Source of the DNA: Chitinophagales bacterium
Lineage (GTDB): Bacteria > Bacteroidota > Bacteroidia > Chitinophagales > Chitinophagaceae
Direction: 5' to 3'
DNA: 64,000 nt
Assembly (NCBI GenBank): GCA_017303835.1
Contig: JAFLBI010000001.1
Location: forward strand, 1-64,000
Positions within the stretch are counted from its first letter, which is position 1, and each line of letters opens with the position of its first letter. Shown one piece after another: positions 24,746 through 34,623 of the stretch. Under the pieces are notes generated by a model that had not been told where the DNA came from, did no database searches, and saw only the letters and a program-made list of their open reading frames with translations. The position numbers were made by a program, and so were the translations under genes.

Positions 24746-24787
24746 GCCTGCCCCGAGAATTCGGGAGCCTGCCCCGAGCATTCGGGG
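24746..24787 (+). repeat. Tandem 21-bp repeat, two copies
   Basis: GCCTGCCCCGAGAATTCGGGA (24746-24766) is followed directly by a near-identical unit with C for A after GAG and a final G. Each unit contains a CCCGA/TCGGG inverted pair. They stand between the truncated cassette end and the tract of TCAATC-type repeats. Confidence 0.8.
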
Positions 24788-24890
24788 TCAATAATCAAAT
24801 GATAATCTTCAATCAACAACTATCAATCGTCAGTCGTCATACGTCAATCGTCAATAATCAATTAACAATCAACAATAGCCAATCATCAAT
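24788..24890. repeat. Low-complexity tract after the cassette island
   Basis: About 100 bp of variations on TCAATCGTCAATAATCAA. It includes the exact 16-nt string CAATCGTCAATAATCA (24845-24860) also present at 20530-20545. No gene is seen. It runs up to the stop codon of fabH. Confidence 0.75.
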
Positions 24891-24891
24891 A

Positions 24892-25878
24892 TCAATACGC
24901 CCACTTCACCCAGGTAGCGCCCCAGGTAAAGCCACCACCGAATGCAGCGAGTACGATATTGTCGCCCTTCTTCAGTTGGCTTTCCCACTCCCACAAACAA
25001 AGCGGAATAGTAGCTGCGGTAGTATTGCCATAACGTTGAATATTGATCATTACTTTTTCCTTGGGTAAGCCCATGCGGTTGGCTGTTGCATCAATGATGC
25101 GGAGGTTAGCTTGGTGTGGTACCAGCCAGGCAATGTCTTCACCGGTAAGTCCATTACGTTCCAGCAATTCAGCACTTACATCGGCCATGCCTTTTACGGC
25201 AAATTTGAAAACAGCCTGACCTTCCTGATAGGCAAAATGTTCTTTGGCTAATACAGTTTCCATGGTAGCTGGCTTCAAAGATCCACCGGCTTTCATATGC
25301 AAGTACTGACGGCCACTGCCATCGCTGCGGAGAATACTATCCAATACACCTGCACCATCTTCGTTTGGTTCCAGCAAAACAGCGCCGGCACCATCCCCAA
25401 AAATGATACATGTAGCACGATCGGTATAATCAATAATCGCGCTCATTTTATCTACGCCTACCACAATCACTTTTTTGAAACGGCCACTCTCAATATACAT
25501 GGCACCCGTAGTAAGCGCATAGAGAAAACCGCTACAGGCAGCACTCATATCATAACCCCAGGCATTGTTAGCACCCAGTTTATCGGCAATGATATTCGCG
25601 GTAGCAGGAAACACCATATCCGGGGTTACGGTAGCACAAATGATACAGTCAATTTCTGTAGCATCCATATTGCGCTTGCGCAGGATTTCTTGAACAGCAG
25701 GCACGGCCATATCGCTGCTGGCTTTGCCCGGCTCTTTCAGAATGCGGCGTTCTTCAATGCCGGTTCTGGTTCTGATCCACTCGTCGTTGGTATCCACCAT
25801 CTTCTCCAGATCAAAATTGGTGAGTTTGGTTTCAGGAACATATCCGCCAACGGCGGTGATGGCTGCTCTGGTGCTCAT
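24892..25878 (-). CDS. fabH: 3-oxoacyl-[acyl-carrier-protein] synthase III FabH
   Basis: A 328-residue KAS III that starts fatty acid synthesis by condensing an acyl-CoA with malonyl-ACP. The catalytic Cys is in [13 protein letters not shown] (about residue 115), the His in [11 protein letters not shown] (about 250) and the Asn in [12 protein letters not shown] (about 280). The start at 25878 ([16 protein letters not shown]) fits the family; an upstream Met adds eight unlike residues. It is convergent with the cassette array. Confidence 0.94.
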   Translation of the reverse strand: MSTRAAITAVGGYVPETKLTNFDLEKMVDTNDEWIRTRTGIEERRILKEPGKASSDMAVPAVQEILRKRNMDATEIDCIICATVTPDMVFPATANIIADKLGANNAWGYDMSAACSGFLYALTTGAMYIESGRFKKVIVVGVDKMSAIIDYTDRATCIIFGDGAGAVLLEPNEDGAGVLDSILRSDGSGRQYLHMKAGGSLKPATMETVLAKEHFAYQEGQAVFKFAVKGMADVSAELLERNGLTGEDIAWLVPHQANLRIIDATANRMGLPKEKVMINIQRYGNTTAATIPLCLWEWESQLKKGDNIVLAAFGGGFTWGATWVKWAY

Positions 25879-25984
25879 ACTGGGTTTTCTTTGAGGGCGC
25901 AAACTTAATCCTTTTTAGACAGGATTAAGGCCAAAATAAGCTAACGCAGGTTAGTCAAACCACGCTTACTTCATGATTTCCATG

Positions 25985-25992
25985 TACTTTTA
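25985..25992 (+). promoter_or_regulatory. Putative -7 element of ruvA
   Basis: TACTTTTA, one base from TAnnTTTG, ends 6 nt before the ruvA ATG. If used, the mRNA would be leaderless or nearly so. No clear -33 element is assigned. Confidence 0.4.
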
Positions 25993-25998
25993 GGCTCT

Positions 25999-26589
25999 AT
26001 GATCGCTTTTGTTAGAGGCCATTTTGCAGTAAAAACACCGGCTCGGGTGGTGGTGGATGTCAATGGTGTGGGTTATGATCTCCAAATCAGCCTGCATACT
26101 TATTCGGCTATCAGCCAGAAAGACAGCGGCCTGCTCTTTACCTATCTCCATATCACCGAGAATGCCCATACATTGTTTGGCTTTGCCGATACGACGGAAA
26201 AAGACCTTTTTCTACTGCTAATCAGCGTCTCCGGTGTAGGTGCTACTACTGCCAGAATGATGCTCTCCGGCATGAAGCCAGATGAGATAATTCAGGCCAT
26301 TGCACAAGGCAATACAGCTCAATTGGAGAAAATCAAGGGTATCGGCAAGAAATCTGCCGAGCGTTTGGTGGTGGAACTGCGCGATAAAGTAGGCAAGCAA
26401 ATGGGCGATAAAGCATTGAGTGTCACAGGTACTGCAGCGCCCATTCCGGGTCAGGATGCTATTCAGGCCCTCATAGCCCTGGGCATTGCCCGTAATGCAG
26501 CTGAGGCAGCGGTACAAAAAACGCTCAAAATGATGGATGGAGACGTATCTTTAGAACTCATTATTAAACAAGCACTTAAAAATATCTGA
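25999..26589 (+). CDS. ruvA: Holliday junction branch migration protein RuvA
   Basis: A 196-residue RuvA, which binds Holliday junctions and loads the RuvB helicase. The N-terminal OB-fold starts MIAFVRGHFAVKTPARVVVDV; the helix-hairpin-helix segments appear as LISVSGVGATTARMML (about 74-89) and IKGIGKKSAERLVVELRDK (about 111-129); the C-terminal domain III ends the protein. Typical length. sprA follows after 37 nt. Confidence 0.95.
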   Translation: MIAFVRGHFAVKTPARVVVDVNGVGYDLQISLHTYSAISQKDSGLLFTYLHITENAHTLFGFADTTEKDLFLLLISVSGVGATTARMMLSGMKPDEIIQAIAQGNTAQLEKIKGIGKKSAERLVVELRDKVGKQMGDKALSVTGTAAPIPGQDAIQALIALGIARNAAEAAVQKTLKMMDGDVSLELIIKQALKNI

Positions 26590-26626
26590 TATCGGCCCAA
26601 CGTTACTTGACCAAGCAGACTGACTT

Positions 26627-29600
26627 TTGATTTTTTCGCGCTGGAAATATTTGCTTTCGGGCCTCATCACCATCTTGTTTTGTTGTTGCGGTAACCTGTT
26701 GTTCGCTCAACGGACAGATTCTTTGCGTTACCCTATTAGCGACAGAAGAACCGATCTGTTCAGCGCCGGTAAATCGCATGCTTTCGATTTCAATGATTCA
26801 CTCTACCTCAAGCGGGAAGTGAAATACGATCCCAAGACCAAAACCTATTATGTTGAAGAGCGTATAGGCAGCAAAACCTATCGCAAAGCGGTACCCATTT
26901 CTTTTCAGCAATTCTACCAGCAACAAAGCAGACAGGCTGAAGTGGATTATTTCCGCAAGCGTGCAGATGCCATCACTTTACTCAATAAGAAAGTAGCCCG
27001 GCCAAAAATGCGTGTGTATGATCAGTTGTTCGACAGGATGTTTGGTCTCGGTCCCAATGGTTTGAAAGTAGATATCCGTCCACAAGGTGAAGTGAATATC
27101 CTCGCCGGTTATCAAGGGCAAAACATCAAGAACCCCACACTCGCAGAAAGAGCACGCCGCAATGGTGGTTTTGATTTTGACATGAATGCCAATCTGGGTG
27201 TGAATGCCAGCATTGGTGATAAGCTGCGCTTTCCCATCAACTACAATACCTTATCCAACCTGAATTTCGATAATCAGATCAAACTGGATTATAAGGGTAT
27301 GGATGATGAGATGATCAAGAGTATTGAAGCCGGTAATATTTCTTTTCAATCGAAAGGAACACTGATACCCGGTGCGCAAAACCTCTTTGGTATCAAAACA
27401 CAATTACAGTTTGGAAAATTATTTGTTACAGCTGCTATTGCCAACCAGCGTTCGCAAAGACAATCTGTTGCTTTGCAGGGTGGCGCATCTACCAATACAT
27501 TCCAGAAGAAGCTGGATGATTATGAAGAGAATAAACATTTTCTCTTAGCCCAATACTTCCGCAATAATTTCAATAAGTCCATGTCGCAATTGCCGATTGT
27601 GAACAGTCAGGTACAGATTCTGCGTATGGATGTTTGGGTAACGAATAGAACAGGTGCTACAACAGAATCGCGCGATGTGGTGGGTTTGATGGATTTGGCA
27701 GAAACCAATCCGCATAGAGTAGGTGTGGTGAATCCTTTAACCACCAATCAACTTCCTGATAACCGCGCGAATGATTTGTATGCTTACCTCACAGCTAATC
27801 CTGCCAACAGAAATCCGGTGCAGATTACGAGTCAGTTATTGGCAAAGGGCTTAAGGCCGGTAGAAGATTTTGAAAAAACTTTCGCGAGAAAATTATCACC
27901 CAACGAATATTATTTCAATCCACAAATTGGTTTTCTCTCACTGAATACACAATTGCAACCAGATGAAGTGCTGGGTGTGGCTTTTCAATACACATTCAAT
28001 GGACGGGTTTACCAAGTAGGTGAATTTGCGCAAGATGTTGGGTTGGATTCAACACAGGGCGTACAAAAGGTCTTGTTCCTGAAATTATTGAAAGCTACTT
28101 CGCAAAGACCGTCATTGCCGATCTGGGGTTTGATGATGAAGAATGTGTACACGCTCGATTTATTTGGGGGTATTCAGCGTGAAGATTTTAAGTTGAATGT
28201 TCTGTACGAAGAACCCAGTGGTGGTTTGAAAAGATATTTACCGGAAACTGCACCCGCGGTGGAAGGTCAGCCTTTGTTGCGCATCCTGAATTTAGACCGT
28301 CTTAATAACCGAAATGATCCACAGCCGGATGGGGTGTTCGACTGGATTGATGGCTTCACCATTTTACCACAACAGGGTCGAGTGATTTTTCCGGTGTTGG
28401 AACCATTTGGTCGGGATTTGGACAGGCTTGCTTATAACGGACAAGCTGCTGCGCTGAAGCAGAAATACATTTACTATCAATTGTACGATTCAATTAAAGC
28501 CATTGCCCAGACCTATGCCAATGTGAATCGTTTTGTGATGCAAGGCCAGGCCAAGGGAACGGGTGGTTCTGAAATTTTCCTCAACACATTCAATATTCCG
28601 CAAGGATCAGTCACTGTTGCAGCTGGCGGACAATTACTCCGTGAAGGAGCAGACTATGTGATTGATTATAATCTGGGTAGTGTAAAGATTTTGAATCAGG
28701 GTATTTTATCATCTGGTATTCCTGTGCAAGTATCATTTGAAAACAATGCCGGCTTTGGTTTACAACAGCGAGGCTTCTCCGGTTTGCGTTTGGATTATTT
28801 GGCAAATAAAAAACTGGCTTTGGGTTTTTCAACTGTGCGTTTGGGTGAGCGTCCCTTCTTTACCAAGATGAATTACGGTGATGATCCCATTCGAAACACC
28901 ATGTTTGGATTGGACTTTAGTTATCGCTCAGATTTGCCCGGCTTAACACGTGCGTTGAATAAGCTGCCTTTCTATTCAACTAAAGCCCCATCGAGTATTA
29001 CAGCTTATGGTGAAGCAGCTTTATTGAAACCCGGTCACCCACCACAGATTGGTCGTGCAGAACAAGGCTTGATTTATTTAGATGATTTTGAAGGCACACG
29101 AAACAATATTGATTTGCGTTTTCCTTTTGTTGCATGGAATCTTGCTTCCACACCACAGGGTAATCCCAAATTTCCTGAAGCTACATTAACCGATTCGGTT
29201 GATTACAATAAGAATCGCGCCAAATTAGCTTGGTATCAGATTGAACCCAACCTGCAGGATAAGAACAGTCCGAATAACCCCTTGCGCAGAAACCTTGCTG
29301 AATTGAGCGATCCGCGTGTACGTCAGGTATTCACGAATGAATTGTTCCCGCAGCGTACCACCAATATCACAGATATACAAGCTTTCACTTTTGATATGGC
29401 TTTTTATCCGCGTAACAAGGGTCCATACAATTTTGAAAACAGAATTGGTCAGATCACAGACAGTGGTCATCTTACCAATCCCGCTGCTCGCTGGGGTGGT
29501 ATCATGCGTGCATTGGATCAAACAGATTTTGAAACAGGTAATATTGAATTCGTTGAGTTCTGGATTCAGGATCCATTTATCCGTAATACCAATAGTCGCG

Positions 29601-32600
29601 GTGGTAAATTATTCTTGAACCTCGGTAATATCAGTGAAGACATCCTGAAAGATGGCAGAAGATTTTACGAGAACGGTTTGAATACACCAAGTATTCCGGC
29701 TGCTGTAGATAGTAGCAACGCATGGGGTAAAGCACCGGTGAACCCAATTCAGATTACGCAAGCATTTAGTAATGATCCTGCCGACAGACCATTTCAGGAT
29801 GTGGGATTGGATGGGGTGGATGATGCTGCAGAAAGAAGAAAGCGTCAGAACTACCTGAACAGACTGGCACAAAACTTTGGTACAAACTCGTTCATCTATC
29901 GTCGCGCATTGAACGATCCATCAGATGATAACTATGTCTGGTTCAGGGATGCGAGTTATGATGGATCTGCTACAGGTATTTTAGGACGTTACAAGAATTT
30001 CAATAACCCGCAGGGCAATTCACCTGTGGCTACAACGGGCGGACAGTTTACGCCAGCCGCAACCTTGTATCCAGATAATGAAGATTTGAACAGAGACAAT
30101 ACGCTTAATGAATCGGAAGAGTATTATGAATACCAGATTGATCTCTTCCCCAATATGAATGTGGGCAGCAATAAATACATCACTGATAGAAGAACGGTTA
30201 CCGTGAATTCTGCGGATGGTATTCGCAGAACCGAGAACTGGTATTTGTTCCGTGTGCCGATTCGTGATTACAGCAGAAAAGTGGGGAATATTCCTGATTT
30301 CAAATCCATCCGCTTCATGCGCTGGTATATGACAGATTTTGAAGACTCTGTTGTGCTGCGTTTTGTGAAGATGGATCTGGTGCGTAACCAATGGCGTCAG
30401 TTCACGTACAACTTAGATACAGCAGGTAATTATATCAAGCTGCCCAATAACTCGCCAACAACTTTTAATACACTGGCCGTAAACCTGGAAGAGAATAGTG
30501 CACGCCAGCCGGTAAACTATGTGATTCCACCGGGTATTGAACGCGTACAACAGCTGAGTAATAATGGTGTGAACTTATTGCAGAACGAGCAGGCATTGAG
30601 TGTACAAGTACGCAACCTGCCTCGCGGTGATGCGCGTGGTGTATTCAAGACTGTGCCATTTGATATGCGTCAGTATGGTAAGCTCTCCATGTTTGCGCAC
30701 ATTGAATCCATTGTTGGTCAGGCTGCATTAAGAGATGGTGATGCCAATCTGGTGGTGCGTTTGGGACAGGATTTCTTGAACAACTATTATGAAATCAAGA
30801 TTCCGTTGAAAGTAACACCGCCGGGCACGTACACGCCGGGTCAGGCCAATATTGTCTGGCCCGATGCGAATAATTTAGATTTTAGTTTGCGTGAATTGGT
30901 GGATTTGAAATTGCGGCGTAATCAAACGAATCAATCTTTCACGACCATTTATCGAGAGCGTATCGGCAATAAAACCTTCTCCGTTTTTGGTAACCCGAAC
31001 TTGGGAGAAGTAAGGGGTATTTTGGTGGCAATAGAAAATGCCAATCCAACCAGCACAGCGCCCATGCATGCAGAAATGTGGGTGAATGAATTGCGTTTGT
31101 CTGAATTAGATGAGAAATCAGCATGGGCTGCATTGGGCAGGGTGGATATGAACCTTGCTGATCTCGGTACATTATCTGTTTCAGCGAATACCTACACACA
31201 AGGTTTCGGTACCATTGAACAAAGGGTGAATGAACGTGCGCGTGATAACTTGGTGCAGTTTGATATTGCTACCAATTTGAATGCAGGTAAATTAACGCCA
31301 GCCAAGTGGGGTTTGTCCTTACCGGTGTATGCGAGTATTAACAGAACCATTCGTGCGCCACAGTACGATCCTTATGATCGGGATGTACTGTATAAAAGCA
31401 AACTCAATGCAGCAGGTAATAAACGAGATTCTATTCGTAATGCAGCATTGGATCAAACCACGATCAAGACCATCAATTTCACCAATGTGCGTTTGGCGCC
31501 TTCAGCGCGTAAGCCTCAGCCATGGCGCTTAAGCAATTTTGATTTTAGTTATTCTTTCACGCAGACAGAGCAGAGTAGTCCGCTCATTACTGAAAATAAA
31601 ATTACCCGTCACCGCGCAGGAATGGGTTATACGTTCAGCGGACAGCCCAGATACATTGAGCCGATGCGTTACCTCATCAAGGGGAATAGCAATTGGTTGA
31701 AATGGCTGAAGGAATTCAATTTCAACCTGACGCCATCCTTGATTGGTTTCCGTGCAGATGTGAACCGACAATTTGGACAATTCATACCACGGATTGTTAA
31801 TACTGTTGATAGCAAAGTTGAAAGAGTAGATACCACATACGACAAGTTCTTCACCTTCGATCGTTTCTATAACCTGCGTTGGGATTTGTCGCGTTCTTTG
31901 AATATTGATTTCTCTGCAACCAATAATGCGCGTGTAGATGAGCCATTCGGCAGAATTGATAGGGGTCCCAAGCGAGATTCGGTAAGAGACAATTTCCTGA
32001 AGGGTGGTAGAAATACTTTGTATCAGCAAACAGCTAACCTTACCTATACTTTGCCATTGAATAAGATTCCATTGGTAGATTGGATTAATGCGCGGTATAG
32101 TTATAAGACCACCTACAATTGGGTGGGTGCTAGTTTGATTGCCCGCAGTTTGGGTAATGTCATTGAAAATGGGCAGGACAATAACCTCACCGGTGAGTTT
32201 GATTTCAGAAGACTCTATGCTAAATCTAGATGGTTACGTGCTTTAGAGGATTATACCGTTCCTGTTCGTTCAGATGCAGATGTGCAGGATAATAAGAACA
32301 AGCGTAAACGTAAGCCTACACCACCGCCACCGGGTCCGGATTTACAGCAATCAGTTTTGGGCAGCACATTGCCATCAAAGGAAGAAGTGGTGAAAGATTT
32401 GAAGGGTAAAGCACGCAGAGAAGCTTTGCGCAAATGGCGTCAACAGAGAAGGGATGAGCGTTTGGCCCGAAGACTATCCAAGCAAAATGAACCGGTAGAG
32501 ATGAATGATTTTGTGCGTGCTGGTGGACGACTATTGACGATGGTGAAGAGTGTGAATGTTAGCTATACAGAAAATCTGCGCAGCAGATTGCCGGGCTTTA

Positions 32601-33943
32601 TGGATAGTTCAAGAATCCTGGGTAATAATTTCAGCAGTATGGCACCGGGCCTGGGTTATGTTTTTGGCAAGCAGCCCGATACCAATATGCTGAACAATTT
32701 TGCCAGCAGGGGTTTGATGAGTAGCGATAGTAATTTCAATTTCCTTTTCCGTCAAAATTTTGAGCAACGTTTGAGTATCACTGCACAGGCAGAGCCCATA
32801 CGAGAATTCAATATCAGTATCAATTTGGATAAGTCCTTCAATAAAGACTATTCAGAATTGTTCAAGGACACATTGAGTAATGGCAAGTTTGCGCATTTGA
32901 GTCCGCTTGCATCAGGTGGCTTTAGCGTATCATATATGGCCTTGAATACTTTATTCAGAAAACAAAACCCCAACGAGATATCACAAACATTCCGTGAGTT
33001 TGAACAGAATCGACAGGTTATCTCACGCCGTATTGCGGCAACCAATCCATACTGGCAATCCTTGCCACCAGGACAGCAGTTTACATCAGATGGTTATGCG
33101 CGTGGTTATGGCCGTTATTCGCAGGATGTGCTGATTCCTGCATTCCTTGCTGCTTATACCGGTAAAGACCCGAATAATGTGCCTTTGATTGGACAGAATA
33201 ACAGCTCAATCAGAACCAATCCATTCAGGGGTATTCTGCCCAAACCGAACTGGCGCGTGACCTACACGGGTTTGACCAAACTGCCGGCCCTTGCTGAGAA
33301 ATTCAGCATGATTACTTTATCGCATGGCTATAATAGCACATTAAGCATGAACAGCTTTGCCAGTGCATTGCTCTATCGCGATCCATTTGGTTTGGGTGCG
33401 CCAGGCTTTGTAGATACGGTGAGTGGTAACTATATACCCTATTTCCTGGTGCCGAATTTATCGATGCAGGAAGCATTCACACCTTTGATTGGTGTGGATA
33501 TTACAACAGTGAATCAGCTTAACCTGAAGTTTGAATACAAGCGAAGCCGACAGCTGAGTTTGAGTCTGGTGGATTTTCAGTTGGCTGAAACAAGAAGTAC
33601 CGAGTGGGTATTTGGATTCAGTTGGCGTAAGCGAGGCATCAAGCTGCCTTTCCAATTACCTTTCATGAGAGGTAAGACCATGGAGAACGATCTTAGTTTT
33701 AAACTGGATCTGTCTATGCGTGATGAACAACAGAGCAATAGTCGCTTAGACCAGAGTAATGCCTATGGTACTGGCGGACAAAAAGTCATCACCATTCAGC
33801 CTGCGATCGATTATGTGTTGAATAACCGTATTAACCTGAAATTTTTCTTCGATCAGCGTAGAGCGATTCCTTATATCTCTACTTCGGCGCCAATTACCAA
33901 TACGCGAGCGGGTGTTCAGGTAAGGATTAGTTTGGCGCAGTAA
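26627..33943 (+). CDS. sprA: Cell-surface protein SprA, type IX secretion translocon
   Basis: A 2,438-residue outer-membrane beta-barrel protein, the size and composition of SprA/SOV, the channel of the Bacteroidota type IX secretion system used for gliding adhesins and secreted enzymes. The signal peptide is MIFSRWKYLLSGLITILFCC and runs to about residue 27. Recognisable pieces are GKSHAFDFNDSLYLKREVKY, NPTLAERARRNGGFDFDMN, FLLAQYFRNNFNKSM and LIYLDDFEGTRNNIDLR. A basic linker rich in Lys/Pro near residue 1890 is variable in the family. The start must be TTG at 26627, because a stop codon lies two codons upstream and no ATG precedes the signal peptide. Confidence 0.92.
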   Translation: MIFSRWKYLLSGLITILFCCCGNLLFAQRTDSLRYPISDRRTDLFSAGKSHAFDFNDSLYLKREVKYDPKTKTYYVEERIGSKTYRKAVPISFQQFYQQQSRQAEVDYFRKRADAITLLNKKVARPKMRVYDQLFDRMFGLGPNGLKVDIRPQGEVNILAGYQGQNIKNPTLAERARRNGGFDFDMNANLGVNASIGDKLRFPINYNTLSNLNFDNQIKLDYKGMDDEMIKSIEAGNISFQSKGTLIPGAQNLFGIKTQLQFGKLFVTAAIANQRSQRQSVALQGGASTNTFQKKLDDYEENKHFLLAQYFRNNFNKSMSQLPIVNSQVQILRMDVWVTNRTGATTESRDVVGLMDLAETNPHRVGVVNPLTTNQLPDNRANDLYAYLTANPANRNPVQITSQLLAKGLRPVEDFEKTFARKLSPNEYYFNPQIGFLSLNTQLQPDEVLGVAFQYTFNGRVYQVGEFAQDVGLDSTQGVQKVLFLKLLKATSQRPSLPIWGLMMKNVYTLDLFGGIQREDFKLNVLYEEPSGGLKRYLPETAPAVEGQPLLRILNLDRLNNRNDPQPDGVFDWIDGFTILPQQGRVIFPVLEPFGRDLDRLAYNGQAAALKQKYIYYQLYDSIKAIAQTYANVNRFVMQGQAKGTGGSEIFLNTFNIPQGSVTVAAGGQLLREGADYVIDYNLGSVKILNQGILSSGIPVQVSFENNAGFGLQQRGFSGLRLDYLANKKLALGFSTVRLGERPFFTKMNYGDDPIRNTMFGLDFSYRSDLPGLTRALNKLPFYSTKAPSSITAYGEAALLKPGHPPQIGRAEQGLIYLDDFEGTRNNIDLRFPFVAWNLASTPQGNPKFPEATLTDSVDYNKNRAKLAWYQIEPNLQDKNSPNNPLRRNLAELSDPRVRQVFTNELFPQRTTNITDIQAFTFDMAFYPRNKGPYNFENRIGQITDSGHLTNPAARWGGIMRALDQTDFETGNIEFVEFWIQDPFIRNTNSRGGKLFLNLGNISEDILKDGRRFYENGLNTPSIPAAVDSSNAWGKAPVNPIQITQAFSNDPADRPFQDVGLDGVDDAAERRKRQNYLNRLAQNFGTNSFIYRRALNDPSDDNYVWFRDASYDGSATGILGRYKNFNNPQGNSPVATTGGQFTPAATLYPDNEDLNRDNTLNESEEYYEYQIDLFPNMNVGSNKYITDRRTVTVNSADGIRRTENWYLFRVPIRDYSRKVGNIPDFKSIRFMRWYMTDFEDSVVLRFVKMDLVRNQWRQFTYNLDTAGNYIKLPNNSPTTFNTLAVNLEENSARQPVNYVIPPGIERVQQLSNNGVNLLQNEQALSVQVRNLPRGDARGVFKTVPFDMRQYGKLSMFAHIESIVGQAALRDGDANLVVRLGQDFLNNYYEIKIPLKVTPPGTYTPGQANIVWPDANNLDFSLRELVDLKLRRNQTNQSFTTIYRERIGNKTFSVFGNPNLGEVRGILVAIENANPTSTAPMHAEMWVNELRLSELDEKSAWAALGRVDMNLADLGTLSVSANTYTQGFGTIEQRVNERARDNLVQFDIATNLNAGKLTPAKWGLSLPVYASINRTIRAPQYDPYDRDVLYKSKLNAAGNKRDSIRNAALDQTTIKTINFTNVRLAPSARKPQPWRLSNFDFSYSFTQTEQSSPLITENKITRHRAGMGYTFSGQPRYIEPMRYLIKGNSNWLKWLKEFNFNLTPSLIGFRADVNRQFGQFIPRIVNTVDSKVERVDTTYDKFFTFDRFYNLRWDLSRSLNIDFSATNNARVDEPFGRIDRGPKRDSVRDNFLKGGRNTLYQQTANLTYTLPLNKIPLVDWINARYSYKTTYNWVGASLIARSLGNVIENGQDNNLTGEFDFRRLYAKSRWLRALEDYTVPVRSDADVQDNKNKRKRKPTPPPPGPDLQQSVLGSTLPSKEEVVKDLKGKARREALRKWRQQRRDERLARRLSKQNEPVEMNDFVRAGGRLLTMVKSVNVSYTENLRSRLPGFMDSSRILGNNFSSMAPGLGYVFGKQPDTNMLNNFASRGLMSSDSNFNFLFRQNFEQRLSITAQAEPIREFNISINLDKSFNKDYSELFKDTLSNGKFAHLSPLASGGFSVSYMALNTLFRKQNPNEISQTFREFEQNRQVISRRIAATNPYWQSLPPGQQFTSDGYARGYGRYSQDVLIPAFLAAYTGKDPNNVPLIGQNNSSIRTNPFRGILPKPNWRVTYTGLTKLPALAEKFSMITLSHGYNSTLSMNSFASALLYRDPFGLGAPGFVDTVSGNYIPYFLVPNLSMQEAFTPLIGVDITTVNQLNLKFEYKRSRQLSLSLVDFQLAETRSTEWVFGFSWRKRGIKLPFQLPFMRGKTMENDLSFKLDLSMRDEQQSNSRLDQSNAYGTGGQKVITIQPAIDYVLNNRINLKFFFDQRRAIPYISTSAPITNTRAGVQVRISLAQ

Positions 33944-33945
33944 AC

Positions 33946-33988
33946 AAATGCAGTTGGCCTAAGTTTTAAACTCAGGCCAACTGCATTT
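33946..33988. repeat. REP-like palindrome, left of the RAYT gene
   Basis: A 43-nt hairpin: AAATGCAGTTGGCCT ... AGGCCAACTGCATTT around a TTTTAAA centre, with one mismatch. It begins 3 nt after the sprA stop and overlaps the last codon of the RAYT gene. Its core CT-AGTTTTAAACTCAGG is shared with the palindrome at 34578-34612. Confidence 0.85.
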
Positions 33989-34541
33989 AAAGCAATTCTA
34001 GTTTTAAAAGTCCGCAGTTTTTGCCATAGTAGTAATCTCTTGCAGAGCTATAGATATACTCTTCTGATTTCTCAACTATGCCGGCAGCAACTGGATTATT
34101 ATGAATGTAATTTAGTTTCTGGCGTATGAAGCGTCTGCTGAATATTTCTATTGGATGATTATCTTGTTGCCAAAATTGATACTGCTTGTTACGGCTATTT
34201 GCCTGGCCTTTCTGTCTGAAGACCTGTAACATCCATTCTTTTCGGCTTTCTCTTGGATTCGCAATAATTGCTTTAATGATTTTTTTGCTGGTATATTTTT
34301 TGAAATCTCTTAAAATATCACTTGGGTTATTATCTCTTGCAGAGATTACTAAATGAACATGATTGCTCATGATGCACCAGCTATGTAGTATTAAACCTTT
34401 TTCTTTTTGGCAATATCGTATGCTATCTAGCAGTAAGTCTCGATATACTTTTCTTGTAAAGACATCAATCCATTCAACTACTGCAAAAGTGATAAAATGA
34501 ATGGCTTCTTTGTTTCGAATTTTATAGCCGCCAACAGCCAT
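33987..34541 (-). CDS. REP-associated tyrosine transposase (RAYT, Y1/HUH type)
   Basis: A 184-residue IS200-like nuclease of the RAYT/TnpA_REP group. The metal-binding HUH pair is in MSNHVHLVI (His 61 and 63) and the candidate catalytic Tyr is in LNYIHNNPVAAGIV (about 145). Such enzymes are single-copy, do not carry terminal IS ends, and are thought to mobilise REP palindromes. The gene lies between two related palindromes and between two convergent host genes (sprA and an ABC permease gene). Confidence 0.88.
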   Translation of the reverse strand: MAVGGYKIRNKEAIHFITFAVVEWIDVFTRKVYRDLLLDSIRYCQKEKGLILHSWCIMSNHVHLVISARDNNPSDILRDFKKYTSKKIIKAIIANPRESRKEWMLQVFRQKGQANSRNKQYQFWQQDNHPIEIFSRRFIRQKLNYIHNNPVAAGIVEKSEEYIYSSARDYYYGKNCGLLKLELL

Positions 34542-34577
34542 TGGTTTTCTATCATTAACAACAAAACTTATATTATA

Positions 34578-34612
34578 GTAGTTATCCTGAGTTTTAAACT
34601 CAGGATAACTAC
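34578..34612. repeat. REP-like palindrome, right of the RAYT gene
   Basis: A 35-nt hairpin, GTAGTTATCCTGAG ... CTCAGGATAACTAC, around a TTTTAAA centre; only the central TT/AA fails to pair. It begins 36 nt upstream of the RAYT start codon and ends 11 nt before the stop of the ABC permease gene. It may also act as that gene's terminator. Confidence 0.87.
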
Positions 34613-34623
34613 AAATTATTTAT

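Noticed and set aside
20388-24890. Integrase gene for the cassette array
   Set aside because: No frame in the island or next to it has tyrosine recombinase motifs, so the array is described as lacking an integrase within this window.
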